In this document: piece by piece, positions 57,901 to 64,000 of the stretch
Layout: every line of letters starts with the position of its first letter
Numbering within the stretch: position 1 is the stretch's first letter
Source: Spisula solida
Lineage: Eukaryota; Mollusca; Bivalvia; Venerida; Mactridae
NCBI GenBank assembly: GCA_947247005.1
Contig: OX365959.1
Coordinates: 34,802,148-34,866,147, forward strand
DNA length: 64,000 bases
Direction of reading: 5' to 3'
The notes under the pieces: model-generated
Seen by the model: only the letters and a program-made list of their open reading frames with translations
Databases searched by the model: none
What the model was told of the DNA's origin: nothing
Translations under genes and position numbers: made by a program

Positions 57901-60900
57901 ATATATCTAGAGACCTGTATTGGTGGGAGTAAACATCATACCTGTAACAGCATACCCTACCCAGAGTTTCCATCGAAACTCTCCCATGGTGTTTATGGCA
58001 ATATGTTATAAAATTTGCCCTTAGTAGATTTAGAAAATAGTACTGATATTCCCAGACTACGGAAATGATTCTAAAATAACTTTCATTTTATAAGATCGTG
58101 GACACCTACAGTCTACTCTGTCATATAGTTATGCTTAATGTCAGAAAAAGGTTGGCATCTTCATATACAGGGTGTTTTTAAAGTGTGTTCTCAACATTTT
58201 ATCTTAAATAGTTTATTTTTCAGACCTCGGAAGACTGTAACATTTTCAGTTTAAATTCCAGAGGGGTCTGCAACTGTTCTAATCTTTCTGGCATTAAATA
58301 AAGTTAATCAGAAATTATAATTGTCTACAGTGCACATAGCTCAAATAACACTTGATATGAATTTAAATTGTGAGAACAAACTTTTTGAACACCCTGTATA
58401 TCATTGATTGATGATGTTTGTAGGTAACAATGTGAGGATAGCATCCGATGAGAAAGGTATTAAGGAAGTGTGCAATGTCCTCAAACTACATATGAACTCA
58501 TCAGAAGTGGCTGAAGCAGGCTCGGCATCTATATTGGCTTTATCGTTAGATGGTAGGTTACCTTGGTTACTGTGTATTTGTTGCAAACGTGTATTATTGG
58601 GCATTGTCTATTAATTCAGTATACATGTATCATGCTATGAAAAATTGACTTTCAAGAAAGGAAGAATAACCCATGTTTACTTTGTGATTATTGTACCTTT
58701 TTATATACAGTGCCCACCAAAAATCAGTATACAGTTAATAATTGTTGCAAAATTAACCTTGGTTAAATTATTCAATATCTGTTTATCAGACGGTCATAAT
58801 TATACTATTTTCTTAAACTACAGTTAATAAATTAGTCAAAATAGAGATAGAAATAAAGATGAAGATGTTCGGAACTAAAACAAACCATGTGACCAAAAAG
58901 GCTAAATTTTCCATCTTTTTGTGACAAAGTTACCATTCAAGAGGGACAAAGAAACTTTAGATTTTTCACCTAGGGTACCAATTAATGTATGGCTTTTCCA
59001 TTTTATGAACGAAAATATTCCTTTTCTTCAAATATATTGTTGCTTCACTGTTCTGCAAATAGTATTATTACAGGCAAGTAAGTAGGCAAATAACATCTGT
59101 GTACTTATCTTTGGTGGGCAGTGTATAAACTGCTAGTCTAAACTATGTAAAAACATTATAATCTTGAGTTTGCTGTTAAGCAGATACACTTAAGGATGCT
59201 GGAGCGGTTTAATGTAAAAATGTGTCAAAATAATCTAAAATAAATCAAGTTGAACAGTTTTGATAAGTATTATGCAATAAAATTAGAAAATTCTAATCGA
59301 AATGACGGTTTCCATTCCGAGAAAAATATTACATTACAAAATAGGTGGGTGGGGTAAAAATTAAAAATATTGCTATTTATGCCAAATGACTTTTTTGGGA
59401 GTCAGGTTGGTTTGGTAATGTTTGTTTATTGTGTGTTGTTGTGTTTTTTCGCGATATTTACATGTTCAATAAATTTTATTTTAAGCGTTTTCATTGATTT
59501 TTTCAGCATTTTAGCCACATTTAACCAAAATAAAAACAAAAATTGCGAAAAAGATACCTGAGTGACATATATTTTTTATTTCATAATTGTGAAGATCTAT
59601 GTCACTAGACTTATGTAACAAAATATTTAAAAAAGTTTAAGGTTGGAAAAAAAGTTATTAGGATTTTACCTGGGTGCTATTTTGCTGCATTAAATATGAA
59701 GTGGGTGGGGTAAAAGAGCAATATATATTAGACCAAAATTAAATATATCATTTTTGGTATCTTGATCATGTATAACAATGTGTACCCAAACAATATTGAA
59801 AAATATTTTATTATTTAGATCTCAGACATCAAATAAAAATGTCAAATTTGAACACCACCACCAATTTACCAATTTCCATGGAATTTAAAAAAAAATCATA
59901 CACACTTCAATCAGGGCTGATTACCCGAAAAACGAGTTCCGTGACCTAGTGTTTTTTCATCATATTTTGTGTCAGTATAGATTTCTTTACTTCCTGGCAG
60001 AATTTGAGCAAATTCTGAAGGTAGGATCCTAAGCGCTCCAACATCCTTAAGGAAGTTTTAAGATTTAAAGAAAATTCTAAGTTTTCCCTTAAGATGTTTT
60101 GTGAATACCAGCCCAGGTGACTGCTTAGACAGGTTTGTCTTTATATATTTACAGAGGAGAATTTAGAGTTGATCTGTGATTTGGATGGTGTTGGCTTACT
60201 TATCTCAACCATAGAAAAACATGGCAAGAACTCGAAAGTTGTCAAAAATGCTTGTCTGGCTTTAGCCAGTCTGGTAGAAAGTGATGGTAGGTAGCCTAGT
60301 TTGACAATCAATTGTGAAACAATAACTTCTGGCAGGGTTTGCTCCAGACTTGAAATTAGTCCTTGCTAATTAGAATTGCTGAAATAGACTTTGAAAAGTA
60401 CTTGATTTTGAAAAGAAAACTTTTGGTAAATTGGCTTTGAATTAGTTTGTTGCTAATAGAAAACAGACTAAAAAAAGATGAATAAAGGCAAAAAAATGAA
60501 GGCATAGCTTAGATAGTTCAACCAAATTTAACAAACCATTGAATTTACATGTATGTGTAGAAATGACAATGGTGACATTGAGCGTCTGGTTTTTCCAGCT
60601 TATTAATAATTATTGATTTAATTCTAAGACAATTTTAAGATAATTTTAGACCATTAAAATAATGTGTATATTTTTCAAATTTTTTAGGGAAGTTCTATAT
60701 GAACTTAGATTAGTTGTATATGTATCATTATTTCAGAGGAATCAGCGTACCGAGTGTTGACCAATGAGGGCCCAGATAACACACACATTGCTGGGGTACC
60801 AATCATCATGAAAACGTATGAACTACACAAAGATAATGCAGAAGTTGTTGAAAGTATCGTCACCTTACTCATGGAACTCGCAGATTATGGTAGGTTTCCT

Positions 60901-63115
60901 TCCACACCACGAGATGGAACAATCTTTTAGGAACATTTAAACAATATACACTGAGTACATAAAGAAATGCACATGTTACATTTTCTCCATAGGGTTACAC
61001 GTTAGTGTTAGCCTATAGCTTTCTTCGAAGGTCACACAGAACAATGAGTTTGGTGTGTTTGATTGTACACTTAAAGTTGTTTTGGTAGTCTCTCTCAAAA
61101 CTTATCTTTTCAGCCAAGAATTTCAGGAAGAAATCGCCGAATACCTTATTTCCCAGAAAATGGTCTTTTAACAACTTGCATTAAAAACCTTCAAAACAGA
61201 GTTCATGCAAATATAGTTTAAATTTACGTAGTATATGACTTTACAGGAAGAAAATGGCAGACTGAACAAATGACCGGTTTAACATGTAACTGTAAGGAGA
61301 ACATGTAGCATGTGCATTTCTTTATGTACTTAGTGTATTATAAAATCCCCAAGCCCCATTATTGCTTTTAACTGCTAATTACTGCTTAAGTCCAATAATT
61401 ATGTACTGAAATTGAGTTTGATAATTTCGAGTTTGAGATCAAACTAAAGTTGTTTGTGTAATTTCGAAGCTATGACATTTTATATGAATATGATACCTGA
61501 AGAAAGAGGGTAATTCTGTCAAGATGTCTGTCCGTCTGTCTGTTAGAGGGTAATTCTGTCAAGATGTCTGTCTGTTAGAGGGTAATTCTGTCAAGATGTC
61601 TGTCCATCTGTCTGTTAGAGGGTCATTCTGTCAAGATGTCTGTCCATCTGTCTGTTAGAGGGTCATTCTGTCAAGATGTCTGTCCATCTGTCTGTTAGAG
61701 GGTAATTCTGTCAAGATGTCTGTCCGTCTGTCTGTCAGAGGGTAATTCTGTCAAGATGTCTGTCCGTCTGTCTGTCAGAGGGTAATTCTGTCAAGATGTC
61801 TGTCCGTCTGTCTGTTAGAGGGTAATTCTGTCAAGATGTCTGTCCGTCTGTCTGTTAGAGGGTAATTCTGTCAAGATGTCTGTCCGTCTGTTAGTTTGTC
61901 ATTGTAGGCGTCTATATTTATTTCAAGTCATGGCATCCATTGACCATTCACTGACCAGTGGATAGGTTATTCCACTACAATAAGGAGATGTGCATGTTGT
62001 TGTCATGTTCTTGTTTGATTGAGTCACATATACCTTTTCTATCATGTACATTCTGCATTGATAAGGAACTTCTGAAGTATGTGGGGATTTTACAACACAC
62101 CTTGCTATATTACAAACCTAACCAGTGTTTCCATTGCTCAGCGATCACCATTTTATAAAAAAAGGAAAACAGCTTTTCTACTCTCAAACCTTCTATTGTC
62201 CATGGTTACCATCATGAAAGAGCAGTTGATAGTATCTCTATTGAAATGTTTAACTTAAGTACCTGTTCATATTGTTTGTCCATTCATCCGTCTGCTTGTT
62301 GAAATCAGTTTATTTCATACATGGTTGTGATGACACTTATTTGTTCATGTTACATTATCTTAATCAATACCACCTTCCAGCTATCTTTCTGTTTGTCTGT
62401 CGGTCCTACTGAGAGGGGCATTGATTGTACTCACATTTTACGCCTGTATACAGTATTGCTTTGCACATGTTGGTCGGTAGAACTTTTGTCCCGAGGATCT
62501 TCAAACTTTACATGGAGGTTGGTTGGCAACAGTAGATGACCCCTATTGATTTTTCAGTCAGTAGGTCAAAGGTCACCATGACTTTTTCATTACTTGCTAT
62601 TAAGCTACCATGGGGGCATACATGTTTTACAAACAATTCTTGTTCGTCAAATTCTTTCATTCATCTTTCTGTCTGTTCTTTGTGATTGTCCTGTCCATCT
62701 GTCTGTTCCCTTGAAAATGTTAACAAAATTCTTGAAACTCAAATATACTCAAAGTCCATCAAGGCATTGCTTTTAAACTTGACATACATGTGTATCATCA
62801 TAAATACCTTACATTATCAACACCATATAACACTATCCAACATTTCTACAAAATTATGGCCTCTGATTGACTTAGCTAGTTATTATGACCAAGGCTTCCA
62901 CCAGGGAATAAGCATTTACTGAAAGCATGCAATCTTGTTCCATCTATACTTTCTGTCTATCTCTTTCCAAACTTCTTTGTCCTTTTGTCTTTCATTCTCT
63001 ATGTTTATTTCTCACTTTATCTTTCTATTCCTCAGCCGATATATGTACAGATCTGTCCAGTTATAACATAACGCCTCAGATTCATGAAATTGTGAAAAAA
63101 TTTAAGACCAATCAG
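39906..63115 (+). CDS. STKLD1: Serine/threonine kinase-like domain + ARM-type repeat protein (STKLD1 orthologue), 3' end outside window
   Basis: Exons: 39906-39920, 40030-40116, 41868-41912, 42235-42309, 42817-42921, 43226-43296, 44129-44241, 44659-44700, 46869-47062, 47407-47480, 48374-48483, 49655-49678, 51244-51385, 51719-51816, 54645-54706, 56718-56784, 57476-57604, 58424-58552, 60155-60286, 60737-60889, 63036-63115. All are GT-AG and in phase; 649 codons, against about 680 residues in human STKLD1 (recalled). Kinase domain about 1-285: [10 protein letters not shown] loop (10-19), K33, HRDIRPSN (132-139), DFG (152-154), MAPE (190-193), SDIFSLGC (203-210) and R271 of the final subdomain. 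A basic linker (about 285-310) leads to helical ARM-like repeats (about 310-640). The segment [16 protein letters not shown] and the tail IHEIVKKF match the STKLD1 C-terminus as I know it. Start: MENYT, good context. The catalytic Lys is Arg136, so activity is doubtful. Soluble; function unknown in the family. Confidence 0.9.
40255..40620 (-). repeat. Possible tRNA-derived SINE in STKLD1 intron 2
   Basis: On the minus strand CTCAGTTGATAGAGAGCATG (from about 40612) is A-box-like and GTTGCAAATCGAG further on is B-box-like. A related ACTCTATCAACTGGACTAAC occurs at 40323. The boundaries are uncertain. Confidence 0.35.
40854..41762. mobile_element. Tigger/pogo-type DNA transposon, non-autonomous, 909 bp
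   Basis: The ends CAGTGGAACCCCTCTAATCC and GGATTAGCGGGGTTCCACTG are inverted complements with a TA on each side (40852-40853 and 41763-41764). Subterminal TCCGGATTAGAGG variants repeat several times at both ends. Such CAGTGGAACC-TCCGGA ends and TA duplication are typical of the pogo/Tigger group of Tc1/mariner. It is in STKLD1 intron 2. Confidence 0.85.
41017..41118 (-). pseudogene. Remnant of pogo transposase N-terminus
   Basis: A 34-codon frame starting ATG at 41118 ([20 protein letters not shown] and on) resembles the start of CENP-B/pogo-type helix-turn-helix domains (basic patch, then LEAKVKLI helix). It ends at a possible donor GTGTGT. The rest of the domain, the DDE core and all later transposase sequence are absent. 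Confidence 0.5.
42340..42450 (-). mobile_element. Diverged solo LTR related to the TRIM, STKLD1 intron 4
   Basis: On the minus strand the order GGTGAG, TTGTGTAGACTGACTGCC, AGCTTAGTCAGTAGAGCATT, GGTTTGAGCCCTGGTC and TTTCTCACCCTG parallels the TRIM LTR (GGTGAGG, TGTGTAGGCAGCC, AGCTCAGTCGGTAGAGCATT, GGTTCGAGCCCCAGTC, TTTCTCACCCTGTGACA). The tRNA-like core is diverged and the LTR termini are eroded. Confidence 0.6.
43512..43650 (+). repeat. Dispersed repeat ACATGCCAGATCTCCCGC, copy 1
   Basis: It runs from ACATGCCAGATCTCCCGC to TTCTTGGACATACTGGAAC, with the CATCTCCCGCGT word duplicated. The second copy abuts the donor of STKLD1 exon 9 (47066-47178). Confidence 0.75.
44659..44700 (+). CDS. STKLD1: STKLD1 exon 8: 42-nt symmetrical activation-segment exon
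   Basis: The acceptor TTTTGCAG and donor TCTG-GTAAAA flank 42 nt that enter and leave in phase 1. It encodes the part of the activation segment around [14 protein letters not shown] (residues 171-184), between DFG and MAPE. Skipping it joins exon 7 to exon 9 in frame ([10 protein letters not shown]). Confidence 0.75.
44850..45218 (+). repeat. 37-bp minisatellite, about 10 copies, STKLD1 intron 8
   Basis: The unit GATTATGGCATGGGCTGTTT plus AAAAAGCATGGGAATCT varies at few positions (TTAAAAAG/TTACAAAG, GGCACAGG/GGCATGGG, GGGAATC/GGTAATC). Confidence 0.95.
46250..46615. mobile_element. MITE (46308-46515) flanked by ~60-bp imperfect direct repeats
   Basis: The inner element has TACAACC and GGTTGTA tips and the word CTGTAGAGCAAC near both ends. 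The flanks AAAGGTCTTTGATGATGATG with TACATTTCATAAAAGG (46258-46300) and AAAGGTCTTTGATGACTTTG with TACATTTCATAAAAGG (46564-46603) are diverged direct copies. It is in STKLD1 intron 8. Confidence 0.6.
47066..47290 (+). repeat. Dispersed repeat abutting the STKLD1 exon 9 donor
   Basis: The ACATGCCAGATCTCCCGC copy begins 4 nt after the exon 9 end and runs to TTCTTGGACATACTGGAAC. It is followed by TAACACTATCCAACATTT and GGCTTCCGCGGGGCATAAGC, which match 62823-62920 (TAACACTATCCAACATTT, GGCTTCCACCAGGGAATAAG). The long open frame that continues from exon 9 into it is readthrough, not a coding extension. Confidence 0.7.
47650..48060 (-). pseudogene. Possible frameshifted coding remnant, Cys-rich
   Basis: On the minus strand a frame upstream of 47948 reads [20 protein letters not shown] before a stop. 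A second frame continues with [18 protein letters not shown] at 47926 downward. The compositions look protein-like and are joined by one frameshift. I do not recognise the family. It may be a degraded retroelement or gene fragment. Confidence 0.3.
48098..48241. mobile_element. MITE with CAGGCGCCGATCTCCCGAAG termini
   Basis: The right end CTTCGGGAGATCAGGGCCTG complements the left end with two to three mismatches over 20 bp. It contains AAATCTCAATTTGAGATGAG. Length 144 bp, STKLD1 intron 10. Related to 33042-33255. Confidence 0.8.
49280..49654 (+). repeat. ~188-bp tandem duplication immediately upstream of microexon 12
   Basis: Copy 1 is about 49280-49466 and copy 2 about 49467-49654. Shared words: CTTGGAGACCAGTCTGAAAA, TGGACACATCTGATTGG, TGACCAATGATGATGCTGTA, ACAAGTTTGTAAGTTTTG and TTTGCTTGCTAATATAATTT. 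Each copy also has inverted GAGACCAGTCT and AGACTGGTCT(C) words around a ~110-bp interior, so the duplicated unit contains a MITE-like hairpin. Each ends in a splice-acceptor-like TTTTCNAG-CTGTG. Confidence 0.85.
49655..49678 (+). CDS. STKLD1: STKLD1 microexon 12 (24 nt)
   Basis: The acceptor ATTTTCCAG and donor AGAT-GTAAGT enclose 24 nt in phase 1-1. With neighbouring bases it adds T-V-S-E-E-I-S-R between the basic linker and the first ARM-like repeat. Exon 11 can also join exon 13 directly in frame, so this is probably a cassette. The evidence is limited to splice signals and phase. Confidence 0.5.
50836..51105 (+). repeat. TATGCCCCC-TGATGAGGG repeat, copy 1
   Basis: Words TATGCCCCCAAGTTTGATGA, TTTGCACATGTTTGTC, TAAACTTTACATGGAGGTTG, AACAGTAGATGACC, CATGGGGCATACATGTTTTA and CTCTTGTTT recur in order at 57175-57425 and 62425-62645. 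I think this is a widespread bivalve repeat (recollection). Intron 12. Confidence 0.75.
53098..54262 (+). repeat. 33-bp minisatellite, about 35 copies, STKLD1 intron 14
   Basis: The unit GTCAGTAAAGTAGCACTACA plus CCAAGTCTCCCTT. The 5' part is more variable (CTATACC, CCTATCAG) and the 3' part (53870-54200) nearly uniform. Because 33 is a multiple of 3, it yields a 261-codon open frame ([11 protein letters not shown] repeats) that is an artefact and not a gene. Confidence 0.95.
54798..55442. repeat. 24-bp minisatellite, about 27 copies, STKLD1 intron 15
   Basis: The unit GCTCCATGACCCAGGGTTTT plus GTTC, mostly with T/C/A variation in the TTTT(G/A)TTC part. The 24-bp period gives open frames on both strands, which are artefacts. 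Confidence 0.95.
55461..55868 (+). repeat. 34-bp minisatellite, about 12 copies
   Basis: The unit GTCCATGCTTGTCTTTAGGA plus GCTCAATATCCCGG. One unit near 55796 is interrupted by a 15-bp GTCTCAATATCCCGG unit. Confidence 0.95.
55869..56001 (+). repeat. 15-bp minisatellite, about 8-9 copies
   Basis: The unit GTCTCAATATCCCGG is a shortened form of the adjacent 34-bp unit (its last 13-14 bases plus GT), so the array derives from it. Confidence 0.95.
56080..56290 (+). repeat. Dispersed retroelement-like fragment
   Basis: CTTGGACTTTCGGCGGTTAA, TTCATTTTCTCGTTCAG and CTGCCTTCCCTGTCCAATTT resemble 10310-10450, and 17750-17890 is a weaker match. The identity of the element is unknown. Confidence 0.35.
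57030..57162 (-). mobile_element. tRNA-derived SINE (minus strand), STKLD1 intron 16
   Basis: On the minus strand GGGGAGCAGTGGCCTACAGA and TAGAGCAAGTG precede a B box GGTTCGATCC. Head sequence is shared with the SINE at 14440-14735. Confidence 0.65.
57175..57425 (+). repeat. TATGCCCCC repeat, copy 2
   Basis: It has the same ordered words as 50836-51105 and contains a 14-nt C run near 57181. Intron 16, ending about 50 bp before the exon 17 acceptor. Confidence 0.75.
58168..58396. mobile_element. mariner-type MITE, CAGGGTGTT termini
   Basis: The left CAGGGTGTTTTTAAAGTGTG and right ends (CAAACTTTTTGAACACCCTG) are inverted complements over about 27 bp with few mismatches, flanked by TA. It lies 27 bp upstream of the exon 18 acceptor. 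Confidence 0.85.
58708..59123. mobile_element. Tc1/mariner-type element, CAGTGCCCACCAAA termini
   Basis: The left CAGTGCCCACCAAAAATCAG and right ATCTTTGGTGGGCAGTG ends are inverted complements, with TA on both sides (58706-58707 and 59124-59125). 416 bp, non-coding, intron 18. Confidence 0.85.
59194..60046. mobile_element. TTAA-target DNA element, GGATGCTGGAGCG termini
   Basis: TTAA occurs on both sides (59190-59193 and 60047-60050), next to GGATGCTGGAGCG and its complement CGCTCCAACATCC (one mismatch). TTAA duplication is characteristic of piggyBac and Kolobok elements. The 853-bp interior has no transposase. Intron 18. Confidence 0.8.
60080..60116 (-). repeat. Single end of the 39-bp-TIR MITE family
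   Basis: GTTTTCCCTTAAGATGTTTT and GTGAATACCAGCCCAG match the right end of the MITE at 26126-26321. The opposite end was not found, so this is a truncated copy. Confidence 0.75.
61505..61893 (+). repeat. 40-bp minisatellite, about 10 copies, STKLD1 intron 20
   Basis: The unit AGAGGGTAATTCTGTCAAGA plus TGTCTGTCCGTCTGTCTGTT, with one shortened unit near 61550 and TGTCTGTC sub-repeats. Confidence 0.95.
62425..62645 (+). repeat. TATGCCCCC repeat, copy 3 (partial)
   Basis: TTTGCACATGTTGGTCGG, CAAACTTTACATGGAGGTTG, AACAGTAGATGACCCCTATT and CATGGGGGCATACATGTTTT match 50836-51105. The first part is replaced by other sequence. Confidence 0.7.
62823..62925 (+). repeat. Dispersed repeat TAACACTATCCAACATTT, copy 2
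   Basis: Matches 47186-47275 in order: TAACACTATCCAACATTT, AATTATGGCC, TTGACTTAGCT and AAGGCTTCC. Confidence 0.65.
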
Positions 63116-63899
63116 GTGAGATTATGGTTCGGGACATACGGTGCACTAGTGACAAAATATGCTATGTTTGTGTGGGCTATAAAGTTGGTGGCACACAATT
63201 TTACCAGAGCGTTAAACTAATATGGTACATATTACAATACATGTATAAAGTTAGTTAAGATACAACACTTGTTTCTAGTGGAAATGGATATATTGGGTGT
63301 ATGAACTTGTAATATATTCACTCATAAAGGTCATGTGCATTAAGAACATATTTTTGGACTATACATGTAGTTTCTTTGCATATAAAGCAGGACTCCACCA
63401 CTCTGTGCATAGGTCTACTGGCCTTCTATGAATAGGACAATTACTTTCTATTAGTATCACAAAATATTTCAATTCTTAAATACAGAATTTTTCTCAAAAC
63501 TTTATTTAATTAATCTTGGCATGTGTCTGTTACCGGTACTTTGAGGATTCAACCTTAAATTCTAATCATTATGTTTAAAGCCTTTGTCAAGTTGAATTTG
63601 AAAAGCTTGAATTTCTCTTTCAACTGGGAATGGGTCCGTTGGTCCATTTTTCTTGTCCAACGTTAATAGGAAATTCATGTAATTAGAATATTTCATTAGC
63701 TTAAAGCTCTGTTAAAGTTTTGTGCATTGAAAGGCTAGATAAATGTATTATTCTTTTAGCTTCAGTGTGTGACTATTATAAACACCTCATTTGGTGAAAG
63801 ATTATGTATGCATTATGTACCAGTGTTTATTTTTGGGCATGTTTTAGGCTACCGGTATGTTGTTACGGGATATATGTGTGTGTTACCTTACATTTACAG

Positions 63900-64000
63900 G
63901 GTGTGAAAATATGGAATCATTACAGAGTTGTCCCCCTTTGTCTAGATTGTCACCAGTTGTGCTTGATTGCATTATTAACTTTATGGCTCACAACTACTGA
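63900..64000 (+). CDS. STKLD1: Weak candidate for a further STKLD1 exon (open to window end)
   Basis: An acceptor-like TTTACAG precedes 63900, and phase 0 (as left by exon 21) stays open for 33 codons to the edge. The translation (GVKIWNHYRVVPLC...) does not resemble the helical C-terminus expected. The polypyrimidine tract is poor. The true last exon may lie beyond 64000. Confidence 0.2.

Overview
The window is eukaryotic, AT-rich nuclear DNA, most likely from a bivalve mollusc. Reasons: small exons with GT-AG introns, a metazoan STKLD1-type gene, very dense MITEs and tRNA-derived retroelements, and several dispersed repeats that I associate with bivalve genomes (inference; no database was searched). 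No bacterial, plasmid or viral gene was seen. All long open frames outside the two genes below are repeat readthrough or chance.

Region 1 (1-24.4 kb) has no recognisable protein gene. It holds a 420-bp foldback element with a half copy elsewhere, three copies of a CGTACG-rich element, a 2.2-kb TIR element (6411-8637) with a perfect 6-bp target duplication and an internal motif recurring about every 190 bp, MITEs, a tRNA-derived SINE, a diverged tandem repeat, a probable LINE tail and an inverted repeat.

Region 2 (24.6-34.8 kb, minus strand) is a ten-exon gene for an unrecognised protein of about 492-496 residues. I reconstructed it from phase-consistent splice sites. It has an acidic N-terminal tail followed by four diverged repeats (an amphipathic helix with a conserved Trp/Phe, then a V-E-T-V-like strand). 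In three repeats an intron falls at the same place. It has two alternative terminal coding exons that are clearly duplicates of each other. The distal one is bracketed by two identical 80-bp direct repeats.

Region 3 (34.8-39.8 kb) separates two divergently transcribed genes. It contains a hAT-like element and a complete 392-bp TRIM retrotransposon whose 144-bp LTRs carry a tRNA-like sequence (Helenus type). Nearby are a tRNA-Asp-like sequence followed by CCA and an inverted LTR fragment that stops where the tRNA part would begin.

Region 4 (39.9-64 kb, plus strand) is an orthologue of STKLD1 (serine/threonine kinase-like domain plus ARM-type repeats). Twenty-one exons (649 codons) are resolved and the 3' end lies beyond the window. 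The catalytic loop reads HRDIRPSN, with Arg in place of the catalytic Lys. Its introns are packed with minisatellites (37, 33, 24, 34, 15 and 40 bp units), a Tigger/pogo element, a TTAA element, mariner MITEs and a diverged relative of the TRIM LTR.

The two genes show no sign of functional linkage. The most original items are the four-repeat protein with its duplicated terminal exon, the tRNA-carrying TRIM cluster, the periodic motif inside the 2.2-kb element, and the splice-related oddities of STKLD1 (a 42-nt activation-segment exon, and a 24-nt microexon beside a duplicated acceptor).
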